Source: Diphasiastrum complanatum
Taxonomy: Eukaryota; Streptophyta; Lycopodiopsida; Lycopodiales; Lycopodiaceae
Direction of reading: 5' to 3'
Assembly (NCBI GenBank): GCA_029204225.1
Contig: CM055100.1
Location: 66,034,322 to 66,098,321, forward strand
DNA length: 64,000 bases
The notes under the pieces: model-generated
What the model saw: only the letters and a program-made list of their open reading frames with translations
Told to the model about the DNA's origin: nothing
Databases searched by the model: none
Part shown: positions 35,801 to 49,042 of the stretch, one piece after another
Layout of the letters: each line of letters opens with the position of its first letter
How positions within the stretch are numbered: position 1 is the stretch's first letter
Translations under genes and position numbers: made by a program

Positions 35801-38800
35801 AGTAGTTGGATAGCCAATAGTCATGAAGTTAGATAGTCATCTTGGACTATATATATGTGTGCATCCCATTTGTATGAGACACTTTTGAGCAATACTGACT
35901 ATTCTCCTTGGTTGTCCACGAGTTTCTACAAGAGGGTTTCTAGCCATCTCTCTCTTTCTTTTGAGAATGCTTTGTGTGATTGAATAGTTAAGATCCTGGA
36001 TCCTTAGGCTTCTATTTCCTACAATCATTAACCTAGATACAATGGAAACTCTAAAATATGCATCATACACCATGCTACATAGCACAAAAATGTCTGGGAT
36101 GGAGTTTTACGAGAGGGAAGGTTTTTGTTACAGCTTTTACTCCCTATCCCCGGTTATTTACAATTTTATGCACAAATGTACTTTTTGTAAAATACGGAAA
36201 TGGCTAAGTAACCAGGCTGTGGTGACCTTGGCAATAGAAATGTAAGTAAAATAGTTATTAGAGTTACTAAGCTTCTGAGTCGCATGTTGATCTTTGGTTA
36301 GGGTACTAGGTCTCCTCAAAAGTAGAAGAGTTGACTAGTCAATAGGACGTGTCATATGCTCATTGGGACACTTGGTCCAATGGATGAGTGACACATGTCA
36401 GTTGGTCAGTCAAATATGACACGTCATTTGCTCACCAAGACACTTGGTCCAATGTATGAGTGACACATGTCGGTCTAATGTATGACACTTGGTCCAATGT
36501 ATGAGTGACACATGTTGGCCTACTTGCTTGCCTATGTGTTAGGGTACTGCCAAGTGGCAAGTGTCGACTTTGCATCGAATTGGCCATGTGTCGACGTTAG
36601 GAAGGGTCAGGGTTAAGGGGTGCTTGAGGATTGTGGATAAGTGAGCCTTGAGAGAGGTATTCCTCATCATAATTTATTAGGAGGTTTTTTTTTTCTTTTA
36701 ATGTTAAAATCTGTTTTGAACGGTCCATTTGAAATGGAGTTTCATTGAATGAAACATGTTTTTGTTTATAATCTAGGGCCATTTGTAATGCCTTGTGGAG
36801 GCTTGGAGCCTACTCCTTCCTCACGAAAGGCCAAAGGCTCTTATACAATCCCTTTACAAAATGGAATACCTATAGAAACATTGGAAATCCTCTGGTATCC
36901 ACATCAAGGCTTCCATTTACTTATCCGCATACTCCTGTACGGATGCATTTCCCTGCTAGAGACTAGTCCAAGAGTGCATAGCCTAGTTCTTCTCGTCAAG
37001 AGGCACCCAGGTTTGTGTAAACATATGTTTGAAAGCGTCCCAAGTGATTAGGTACCAAGTTATCCTTTTCGACTTTCCTCCACCGCTATGCGGTTTCTTG
37101 TAACCAGCAGGTAGCTTTAGCAATCTTCCAATCATCATCGTCGAGGCCGCACATTTGAAAAGCTTTTTCCCACTTTTAATTCAAATTTTCGACAGCATTA
37201 GTATTACGCATTGCAACTGGTCCTATATACTTTGGTGGCTTCAAATCCTTGATTGTTGGTAGCTTCCTTGATTTCAAAGGAATCTCAGCTGCCCTTTCTC
37301 TTGACATGGGACCAACCGCTATGTTTCTCGTTCTGCTTGCTCTTTCGGGTTCCTGTGGGGGTCTTGAGGTCTTCGATTGGTCTACTTTGATATGATATGA
37401 CCTCCATAGCATCCACCTTAGCTGCAACTTCTTCAACCCTGGTAAATTTGGTGCTGGTACCCTCTTGTGGATCCATAATTACTGTAATCCAAACCTGCCA
37501 GCCCATTTAGAAGTCTAATATGAGAATAAATAAATGTTTTCCACTCTCAAAATCCACTTCCAATGAGTACACCAGGTCTGTCCTGGGGCTGGAAACAGCT
37601 AATTATAGCCCTTGTATATCTGTCCAATCCATCAAATTCACAAGTACCACTTGTCTCCTATCTATGCCGATTCTTAGTTATTGTTGACAGACTCGCCAAG
37701 ATGGCTCATTTTATTCCTACACGTAAAAAGATTGATGCGTTGGAGTAGCTAGCCTATTTATGAAGCATGTGTTCAGACTTCATGATTACCATCATTCATA
37801 GTAGTGTATGGCGGAGATACTCGATTTACTGGGAACTTTTGGACTACAGCTATGGCCAAACTGGAAGTCCAATTGAGAATGAGTAGTACGGAGCATGTTG
37901 AACAAATGGACAGTGGACTCATGGAGTCATGTGACATGAAATAAAACTTTAAATTGCTATGACTCAGAGGCATCATGATCAAATGGGGATTCGTCCTCAT
38001 CACTATCACTGGTAGACAAGTAGGAAGATAAGGAATCCTCCTCAGGTAGGTGTGGCGGTGTCCCTGAACCTCAGTCTCAGCCTCAGCCTCAGCCCCTGCC
38101 ACTACCACTACTGTTGCCTCTAGGTGTACAAGGGCCTTGTCGAACCGCTACTCCCTCTGCATGTGATGCTGATGTCTCTGGCTCAACATGCAAATCCATC
38201 AGGCGTACCCTACACCTAACCACCCCCCCCCCCCTCTCTACGTATAGGTGATGCAGGCTCGGCCTTTGTCTCGACATCGGGATCAACCCATCCCACATCA
38301 TCTCCAATGTCCATCTCCATCTCATCGTCCAGGGCCTCATCCTCATCATCATCCAACCCCCCTCAGCCTCATCCGCACCCTTCTCTCTTGCATCCTCTGC
38401 ATCGTGGATCTAGTGGTCATGCACTGCCTCCTATCATGATGTGCCAGCTCCCGATAATACTCCGAAAAGATCTCACCATCAGCTGCAGCCTCTGTGTGTG
38501 CATGGCCTTCTGCAGTGCCCATGGATCTAAGGCGCTCCTCGAAATTCACCTGTCTAGGTGTACCATGTCTCTGCATGTGCTTGACAAGCAGTGCAAGAAA
38601 CCAAACTATTCAGTTGGGGAACGCTGAGCCTATTGCGTCTCTTTGTGTGCATAAGAGACCAAGTGCTCCAGTTCCGCTCACAAGTCGAAGCGGAACAATT
38701 TTGAGCAAGGATGTGAGTAGCAAGAGTGGTAATATCAAGAGCTGATTTGCCCACCACAACCCACCATGTGAGTGGCCCCGTCAAAAACTCGTCATACTCA

Positions 38801-41800
38801 CCCGTAGATCTAATGAAACATTCATGTCTGCGCTCAAAATCCAACATCTATCTCTCGATCATGTGCAACTATGGGCCATGACTTGCACAAAGGTGGGACA
38901 TTGTTAGATTCTCGAAATGAACAAGTTGTTAAAAAGCACAAACAAACTGTTGACAACCAAAAGAGTGCTTGGGGGACAACCCTAACCTGGATACACATTC
39001 TGTGTGTATGTCCTCCAGCCGTCCACAAGCTCGCAGCGTCTGTGCATATGGCTCCAGTAGCCTGCATGGGGTGAAGCAAGTGAGCAATTCCGTGTATGGG
39101 CTTGTGGAAGAAATTCCACCTGTCAAGCCACTTCTCTCGAATAGCTGACATTCTATAGAAACCAAAAAAGGAATCATTGCATTGTAGGAAAAACAACTCA
39201 ACAACGCTAAAAGCTTTTACAAAATAAATGCACCAAGCAGATTACAAAAAGGGTATACCTGTGCTCATCAAAAAGTGGTCGCTGAAGGGTCTCCCCAATC
39301 CTGTCCATGAACTGGTAAATGAGGCCGAGTGTAGAACCCTCTCGATCCACCAACCTCAACACGATATATTGGCTGCGGGACCTCAACCAACTGCTCAGCC
39401 TGTCGCCAAAAATCATCTACAAAAACAATCCTCTGGAGCCTAAGTCCAATCGGCTCGCTGCTACATGACACGTCATATTCTCACTGGGATACTTGGTCCA
39501 ATGTATAAGTGACACATATCAGCCTACTTGCTTGCCTATGTTAGGTATTGCCAAGTGGCAAGTGTCGACTATGCATGGAATTGGCCATGTGTCGACGTTA
39601 GGAAGGGTCATAGTTAAGGGGTGCTTGAGGATTGTGGATAAGTGATCCTTGCGAGAGGCATTCATCATCATAATCGATGCAGCAAAGGTCGGGAGGAGAC
39701 AAGGCAGCCAGCTCCATTGTGTTTCATGCTTGTTGATGCTATGTGCTTAGTGTGAATTCAATGAAGTTTGAGCTTGAGATCTCTCTATACATGCTTTACC
39801 GTGGTTTGTGTATGAGTAGTTCAAGGAGAGCCTGATAGTTTCCAATAAAGAAAGGGTGTCTAGCTTGAGTTTGAGGAGCGATTTTGTGGGGCTCTTCAGC
39901 ATGATTATGACTTGCTTCGAAGAGGTTTCCAGCAGTTTTCAGGCAAAACCAGCCTCTTGTAGCCTGTCTAGGTCATTTTTTTTTAGTTAAGAGAAGGGTT
40001 TCTCTTAATGTGTTGTGGGAAAAGAGCGTTTCCTTAATGGGAAACACATTCCCCCATTGGGGAAATGACTGTTTCTGAGGTTTGGGGAAACGAGTCATGC
40101 TTGGAAATGCATTTCCCAGCCAAAAAGGGCCTGGAAATGCTTCTCTCAATACTACGATATGGATACAAGCACATCCCTTGGGTGTGCATGGCTATCACAT
40201 TCGTGCTTGCCCACAAGAGAAGCACCACTAGAAATAGCATTTACGAGACACGAAACTATACTAGGAAAGGAGGCTTAAATCCTCCAACCATGGGGTGAAC
40301 ATTCTTCGCTAGTAGCTATCATTTTGTTTGTTTTGTGTAGTGTTAATATGTGATTGTTTGAAGTATCACGATTACCCTTTTCAAAATTGGAAGAATGGGC
40401 CTTTGCTAATTAGAAGCGGATTGGACCTGAATTGACTGACCTTAGTTGGTGGGGAACTTTTTTGTCTTTTGGAAGGGAGAACAATTCTTACATATTGAAA
40501 GTTACAAGAAGAGTATTTTCTTATAAGAAAAAACCTTTTGGCAAGAGAGGAAACATTTTGCAAGGGTTAGCAATTTTTGGGAAGATTAAACGCATTCTAC
40601 TTAGGGAGATCTTTGTACTTGGGAGATGATGTTTTTGTAATGTCACTTTATTAACTTGTTGGTTTTTGTATATTTTTATTTATATATTTTTAATTTTAGA
40701 TCTTCCTTTTCACTTTGATTTGACAGCCATCAATTTCATTTCTACAAAACTATATTACCATTATACTTTAAGATTCACATAGAATAGAATCTTCAGGCTT
40801 AAGCCACCATTTGCTGTACATTTAAAGAAACCTTGAGTGGTGAAATTTTTTCTTAGTATGTGGTCACATATCAAGTATAGGTGTCATAGGTTAGCTTAGC
40901 TATTGATCTACTGTGAATTTGTTCGTAACTCTAGCAAATCTGCTTGGAGCATAGGGTACATTCCACAATGTACTGCTGGAGAATAATCAAAAATTTAAAT
41001 AAGTATTTAAATACTTCCCATAAACAGTTCATTCAAGCCCGTAAAGTTGACATTCACCACTTTCATGGATCTTTGACAGGTCCTTTACAACACAATTTTC
41101 TCTCCTGGATACATACATTTTGTTGTAGTCTTTTCTTAGAAATTTTCATGATTAGTACTTCTTGATCAGCAGCAAGTTCATGCCAAAACAAGCTCACAGG
41201 TTGAGTCTGACCAAATGCCCAGAGAGTCGTTACAATGGCCAATTGTTTGAAGTAGTACAATGCATGTCTGGCAACAATGATCCAGGTCGGGATTTTCCTA
41301 TTAGAATTGGAGCTAGTAATCTGGTTTACATCTTGAAGATTCTAGTGTTCTTCAGTTTGAACAATAGTTGCAGCGAATCGCGATTCGCTGGGTCTGCGAT
41401 TCGCGAGTCGCGATTCGCGACCCAGAATTGCAAAAAAAAAAAAATTTTTTTTTTTTTTGGAAAAATAGCTTATTGCTGAAATTTTTTTAGGGGATCAATG
41501 GTCAAACCAGCGTTTTGCCTCTCAGAAGTGCAGTAGATGAGGCACAAGGCACAAACAGATCTTATTTTCAGTAGCTATCCGGTTGTCATTTGCTCTGGTT
41601 TTCAGTAAATGTTAATGCTACAGTTTGGACTATCAACTGTATGGATGATGATCACTTTTGCAATTGGTTCACTGGAGATGTGAGTGCAATGTACATACAG
41701 TTGGGCCCTTCTCGGCGCGCATTTGGACCCCATTTTTATCTACAGGGGGGCGGTGGCATTTTTATCTACAGTGTCTATATAGCAGGAAGCACTAGGGGGT

Positions 41801-44800
41801 TCGGGGGACAGTACCCCCCGGGAAACGGGGGGTTCGGGGGGCGGTACCCCCCGAGAAACGGGGGGTTCTGGGGGCGGTAGCCCCCTAAGAAACAGGGGGT
41901 CCGGGGGGCGGTAGCCCCCCAGTGGGGGGTTTGGGGGGCAACGCCCCCCAACGGCGGGGTCCGGGGGCTGCCGGTAGACCTCGGCCCGGACGGTAAGGCC
42001 TCTTCATGATTTGGCCTTCCAACTCCCCAAGTGAAAACACACTTTTTGGTGTTTCGCACCCGAAACAGTCGGCAAACTACACAATCATAATCCCCTCGAT
42101 CAGAGCTTTCATCTGATACCCATATTGCCTAAAAAAATTTCAAAAAAAAAAAAAAATTCGATTCTACACGATTCTGGGAAAATCCCGAATCACGAATCGG
42201 AATCGCGATTCTGATCGCGATTCAGAATCGCGCTGCAACTATGGTTTGAACATGGAGCTGAAGTGTCACATTATAAAACCTAAATGGCAGTGCATGATTT
42301 AGTGAACCATAACTTTTCTTGATCATGCAACTACTTTCAATAAATAGATTCAAGTATATTATTATTCCATTCAACTGCCAACCAGTTTTTAAATAATGTG
42401 TATTTCCTTGGAAAGTTTACGGAGAAGATAAGCTCTGGTAATTCCCTTTCAGATGGACTTACTGCATTCACTTTTTGCTTAGCATCTGAAATCTTAGCAA
42501 ATTTAAAGGTGAATTCATTTAATGGTTTTTTTGTGGATTAATCTTGTTGTGGCTCCTTAAAATCTCATGGTTTTTTTCCCCCTAAAGGCATCCTTCAAGT
42601 ATTCTAACCCCCAAAAGAATTTCAAATATTTAACTTAAAAGAACAGTATGTACTAAATTTTTTATTTTTGAAGGCCCGGTTTGGCACGTCTTTCTGTTCT
42701 GGAATGGGCATCTATGATTAGAATGTTTTGGTTTCAAGCATTTTATACATATTTTACTTTTCTCTAGAGGCTTATGGTTCAAATAGGATCTTTGTTGCCC
42801 TTTTTTATGGTATGATATACATGTGAACTTTTGGTATGCTAATTGAAGAGGTTGCTGTCATTTTCTACATGCCTGTTAAAGCATGAACATCATGACAGTT
42901 CTGCCCTTTTTTAAAAAATTAAGTGTAAATTAAATAATTTGGAGGATGACTTGATACAATGAGCAGCTCCTATAGCAAGCTTCTTGATGGGGTTGTAGGC
43001 TTCCTGAGTTTTGTTGTGGTGCGATTATGCATAGTTGTAAAAGCAGGTAGTACTCTTCATCTCAACTTTTCCTCATGGTATAATAATAGGTGTAATACAT
43101 TCATACAAAATTCACTTCATTTAATTGCCCTTATGTGTGCTTTGTTCAGGTGTTCTGCTTGATGACTTGCTAGTGGCAGAGGATCTAGCTGCTGTAGAGA
43201 CGACAACGGCTGCCTCACAAGCAGCAGCAAGTGCTTCTGTAGGAAGTGAGCTACAGACCTCTGCAAGCAGCCAAGGCAAGGATGGACTTGCAGACAACTT
43301 TATGAATCCTGATCAAGCAAAAGTTTCTGATGATGGATCTGTTTCAATGGGGAGTGCTGTCGCTGCTCCTGCCAATGGGGACATGTCCATGGATATCAGT
43401 GTTGAGAATGCAGCCGGTCATCGGTATGAGCAGACTTATTAGCTACAAGAAAAGTTCTGGTTTGCAATGCCATCAAGGTCATTAATGTGACATTAGCAAA
43501 CCAAGCTGACATGATGTTAGGGCCTTTAGCCTAGGTTAATGACTGGCTGATATGGCTCTGTTACGATTTGACTGCAGTAGAGAATCAAAAGGCATGGAGT
43601 CACTTGTTGAGGCATCAGCTGCAGAAGCGAAAGCTATTAGTGCGGCTATGGCAAAAGCTGCTGCCCAACGTCAAGTGAATGGAGACATAGGCAAACAGAG
43701 TACTGAAGTAGATCATGGAGTGGAAGCCCTACCTGCTGAAAAGCCTCCTACTTCATCATCTTCAATGCTTTTGCCAACAAATAAAGGAATGAATGCTGCC
43801 ATGGAGGTGCGACTTCATCATAGAGCGGTAATGAAACCTTTTCTGATATCTATGGTTCAAAAGGCTGCCGCTTTTTTGTAACTTAGTAGTAATAGCCAGA
43901 AGCATAATCTACACAATGCATATTAAGATATCTATGTACATAATTTTGCCAGTACCCTACACAGAAATGTTTATGATCTTTATTGTGAAGGATTGAAAGG
44001 CTGCTCTACATTTAGAAGTCTTCAGTAATATGATCAAGAAATTTGAAGAGGAAAAAGAACCCTCTGACGATTTCTTCTAGCACTAAATCAGGCGAGATTT
44101 CTGGAAAGTTCGTTCCTTCAATGCAAAAAGTGCAAGAAACATTGCCATTTCCAGTCCAAAAGTACTCTACAAATAGTAGCATGTAGTACAAATAATGAGC
44201 AGTGAAGGAATGGGACACTAGTTCATGCAAATTTTTTTATTTGCTAAACTTTTCAATATACATTCTCCTTATGTTGGTTACTTTTTTTATTATAGTGTAA
44301 ATAGCAAAACATACCCATTTCTGGTGACGGTGCCTTGTTTTCCTCGAATAAGTAGTGCTTTGTAATCATTTATGTTGAGTTTTTTTCTTGATCAAGATAC
44401 TTTCTGCAAGTACATGCAGGTAGTTGTGGCTGCAGAGACTGGTGGAGCGTTGGGAGGTATGGTAAGACAACTTTCAATAGATCAATTTGAGAATGAAGGC
44501 CGGCGTGTCAGCTATGGGACACCTGATAGTGGTATTGCTGCGAGGAAACTTCTGGACAGACAAATGTCTAACAGTGGTTTGCAAAAGAAGGTAAATGATT
44601 AAGTTGAGCTCTATTTTAAGATGTGAAAAACTTGACAATTAAAATACTAACATGGTTTATTGATTTGAAAAATCAATGCTGCTTTGATTATGTAGGTTCT
44701 GTTTCATCTATTGAAGCCACGAGGCTGGAGACCTCCTGTCAGAAGACAGTTTTTCATGGATTTCAGTGAAATTTCAGAGCTTTGTGATGCGGCAGAACGT

Positions 44801-47800
44801 CTCTTTGCCCAGGAGTCCAGTGTTTTACAAATTAGAGCTCCAGTGAAGATTTTTGGTGACCTTCACGGTCAGTTTGGTGATCTCATGCGATTGTTTGATG
44901 AATACGGCTCTCCATCAACAGCTGGTGATATAACGTGCGTGCAGTGAGAGAAATCTTTTATTTTTGAATTTATTTGTCTAGTCGAATATGCTCAAAATTT
45001 ATGGAACTTGTGATCTACTGTAGATCAAGAAAGCTCCATTTCGGAATAAATAATTGGAAATGTTTAGCTTGCTTCAAGGTTTTCAACCATGCACGTGGTG
45101 CATTTACATATGATTTATATATATTGATTATGGAGAATATTTTCACATCTTCCTAAGTGAAAATATCAGTGAAAACATGGTGCATTTACATATTTCATAA
45201 GTAACATCGGCAGGTGATCCTTGTTGCTGAGCGGAGATCATTGAGATGCTTCTAAAGTGATCAAAAAGCTTTTGACTCAATAGGAAGGCACCCAGTGCAA
45301 TTGAAGAAGCTAAAAGTTTTGCAAAACATATCCAAAAGCTGATGCAGAAGTGACAGACAAGGCTGGCTTGCAAGAACCAGCTAACAATAAGTTTAGAAAA
45401 GGCTCTAGAAATGGCTTCTAATCAACCAACTCTATTCCAATATAGTAGAGAGGTGGGTGATACAATGAATAAGGGGAAGACGGCTGAAACTTGCTCAATT
45501 CTGTCGCAAAATTGCTGCAAAGGTATAGACAATGGACAGAATCACCTCACAGTGTAGTTACGTCTTTACCCACCTGAAAAGGGGATGTGCAAACCATTGG
45601 AGTGCGACAGAAAGTTGAAGTCTGTTTACAGGTTTGTGCGGAAGTAAAATAAAGATTCAATAAATGAATAAAGTGTAAAATCACCCCTCAGTGTTTTAAA
45701 ATTTATTCAAGCTGATAGGTCTAGGCCAACCAGGGGCTAGAAGCTGATGAAGCCAGGAGATTGACTCCAATCTCCCACACAAATGAGGACATACAAGAGA
45801 AAAAATAACCGATGAATGGATTTCAATGAACAAGCTAGATTAGATTAGAAACCCAACAACAAAACAAGTTTCTCTCCCTTCTAGTTTGACTTTGTCATAA
45901 AAAACTACAAAAAGAAACCCGATTGTTTTTTCCAGAAAGTAGATTCCTCCTCGTTCCAGGAAGTTATTTATTACCAAGTTATGCAAGATCCACTAGATAA
46001 GAGAATGAAACAGAATAATGGATTCAGAATCAACTAAATGAAGATGACAAAGATGAGAGTACAAATGGTAATAGGCTTTCTTTTAGGTTCCTCTTACAAA
46101 AGATTTTCGCCACACTTTTTAGATAGAAGTTCATTCTCTTATAGAGTTCACACCTAAATTCTAATAAAAAAAAGCCTCTTTACAAATGAAACAGAGAGCT
46201 ATTTACGACTTTTGGAAGTCTCCACACCCTGTTTTGGAACTATATGTTTTGAGAACCTTCACAAGCACATATACATTGAATGAATCCTGGTCCGTTTTTT
46301 TGGGCAAGCGAAATGAAGTTGGTTATTTCAGATGTTAAAGGTTTTTGTTTCAGAAGCAACAACTGCAAATGGTCCTTGTTGCTAAGCTCCTCAAACTAGT
46401 AGTTAAAACCAGTTGCAGGCCACGATCCGGAATGCGATCTGGATCGCGTTCCGGGTTCCGGATCACGTTCCGGGATTTCCCATTAGGGTTTCCCGGAACG
46501 CTTTTTTTTTTTTTTTGAATTTTTTTTAATGCCAATATTGGTATCAAATGGAAGGTTTTTTCAAGAGCAGTTCATTTATCAAGTTTGCCATCAATTTCAA
46601 GACCGTTGTCGTCCATTTTCGAAGCATTGAGTGATTTTCTACCATCAAGTTATTTTTCACTATTATATCATTTTCTACAGTATTGTGTGAAATGAAATTA
46701 TGTGCAAAGCAAAGCATCGAAAGCATACTGAAAGCATACTGAAGCCCACATAAACAAATTTGAAATTTTATTTGCGTTCGGGACAGCGTTTCTGGTCCCG
46801 GAACGCTCGCAATCCGGAACGCTCGATCCGGATCGAGATCCTTCCGGATCGCGATCCGCTGCAACACAGGCTTAAAACTTAGGATCCAGGCAACCGCTTT
46901 TAGGATTTGAGGTACGCTGATCAAAACAATAGACTGAATGCTATGTGCAGCTTTGGATGCCCTGAACAGATCGTTATATCGATGCCTTTCATTTAAAGAG
47001 CTCTCAGAAATGATTTTGATACAAATTTCCTTCGTGCACATGAGGAGGAAAAAGGATTTCAGTATGCTAAAGCTCCGTTTGTATCAGAATATGCTTTTGA
47101 AGCACAGCTGAGATTGGTTCATTCATGATTTTACACTGCAGTGATGTAGCCTTATCTATGTTATCAGAGCAGCTTGCCAGTGTTGTGCTATTGCTGGTGA
47201 AGGGCATCTTATTTATCCTTTTTAGAGTTTGCATGCAGGTATATCGACTATCTCTTTTTGGGCGATTATGTTGACCGTGGACAACACAGCTTAGAAACAA
47301 TCACCTTGCTGTTAGCATTGAAGGTAAACTTCATGTCTGATCATTCATCTTTGTCATGGGCAACAATGCTATTGTGTCTTTTCAGGATCTCGTGAGTGAC
47401 TTATATGCTCAGAGGGAGGAAATAGAACTTCAACTATCTGCACTCCTTGATTATAGTCTTGCAGTACAATCGAGTGTTTCTGCTACTTTCTGAATGATTT
47501 AGTTTGTTACCCTATGTGTTTTGGCCAAGTTATGCAACTCTAGGTTTTCATGGGATGAATATACATAGTTTAGTACACACAAGACCAAAAGGTACATAAG
47601 ACTAAAAGAGTGAATCTCATGTGTGTCTTCTACTTCGGGAGAGTAAAAACACCTCTGGTAGAAAAGTGTAAAAGCTAAACAAAAGTATGACATGAATGTA
47701 AAAGTAATGACCATATATAAACAGAAACTCATAAGGGAGCTCATAAAAAAGAGCTCTAATGAACTAAATGTTCGAAGTAAATATTGAACCGTCTACAATG

Positions 47801-48977
47801 GCAATCATCATGTTTTTTTGTGAAATAAACATCCGAAGAAAGTCGTTATGGTGGATTTTGAGCGTCCCATATGTCGTGGACAGTGTGAATGTGTCTCTGG
47901 AGCGTGGTATATGACTCTCGAGGCTGCAGGTCTCGGAGGCTAACGATGATGTCTTTGGTCCTGTTGTCTTGAGGGGATGGTTGCCTTATTTGTCCTGACT
48001 CTGATTTTCACTTTGTATCTACACGAGGGAGACGCTTGGAGGAGGTAAAAGAGGTTGTGCATCCACACATATCCCTCCTTAGATGAAACATTTATCATAT
48101 TATCACAGCTACACATCGCTGATTATCACAGGATATTAATGAGCGGAGCATTACTCGGCTGACCACAAAAGAGAGAATAATATCTCTACCGGATGTCATA
48201 ATGAATCAGATGTGGAAGGGTAAAGCAGAAATCCACTGAAAACCAGAAATGTGCAGAAGTGGGTGTGTGGAAGACTCATATGTCTCTGCAAAAAGTAGAA
48301 AATCAGCCGAACACAGATAGGTGTCAAGATCAGCCGCTATAGAAGAGGTGGAGAGGCCGCCACAATCCCAAAAACCGAATGTGATGCTAGCCGGGGCTAT
48401 CAGGCTGCTCCCATGCCTGAGTACCCCAACTTCCTATTGACGATTGGAGAAAAAGCGAGGGTTGCCTGTAGACATAAACTTCTTAGCACGCTTTGTGTGC
48501 AAGACAAAGCTTGGAGGAAGGTGAAACGAAGCCGTAGGATGATTTGCAGGAGATAGATGAGAGAGGAAGCAAAACTCTAATCAAGCAGTTTTACAAAAAT
48601 GAGCGTAACTTTGTTATATGAAGTCCGATTGATCCAAAAATTGATTCAGATCGAAGGTAAGATAGAGCACTACGCAGTCGTCAGACTGTACTTGCAGCAT
48701 GATACGGATCCGTACAAACTGTACGGATTTTACAGACTGCAAAAATTTTGAGATCAAGAAAAATCAAATTTTCGAAACTCAAACTGATGAGGATCTATTG
48801 CAAAAGGATAGCAGCAATGAAATTCTTAAGAAACAAGCTTAGAGTAGCTAAAGTGATGCAAGAAAGTGTCATGCGCAAAAAGGTAGATCTAGCCACAAAG
48901 AAAGCTAGAAAGAAGTGAGAGTTGCATGGAGATGGAGGTAGTGAGGAGATAATGGCTGCGTGGAGATGGAAGCGTGT

Positions 48978-49042
<65 letters not shown>

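Larger units (their letters stand above)
34116..40156 (-). mobile_element. Probable hAT element (~6 kb) with nested LTR insertion
   Basis: The left end reads CATAGTTATGGGAAACATTT. The right end, read inward on the other strand, is CGTAGTATTGAGAGAAGCAT. They align as an imperfect inverted repeat. Flanks are ATAAGAAT (34,108-34,115) and ATATGGAT (40,157-40,164), 6 of 8 matching. Both subterminal zones are built from opposed GGGAAA/TTTCCC words. A decayed hAT transposase lies inside on the minus strand (37.8-39.5 kb). The ends resemble the 881-bp element at 41.4 kb (CATAG.TTG). Boundary imperfection means this is a reasoned proposal. Confidence 0.45.
31816..43149. other. BSL intron 10 (11.3 kb), nested insertions
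   Basis: The donor is GTAAGT at 31,816 and the acceptor TTCAG ends at 43,149. 31,816-33,140 is plain AT-rich intron DNA. The middle contains a polypurine block, a probable ~6-kb hAT element with an LTR element nested in it, and an 881-bp hAT-type element. 40,157-41,354 and 42,252-43,149 hold nothing recognisable. Confidence 0.85.

Noticed and set aside
41775-42059. 95-codon minus-strand frame with 11-residue [11 protein letters not shown] repeat
   Set aside because: The 33-bp DNA repeat inside a non-autonomous transposon explains it. A protein role is not supported.
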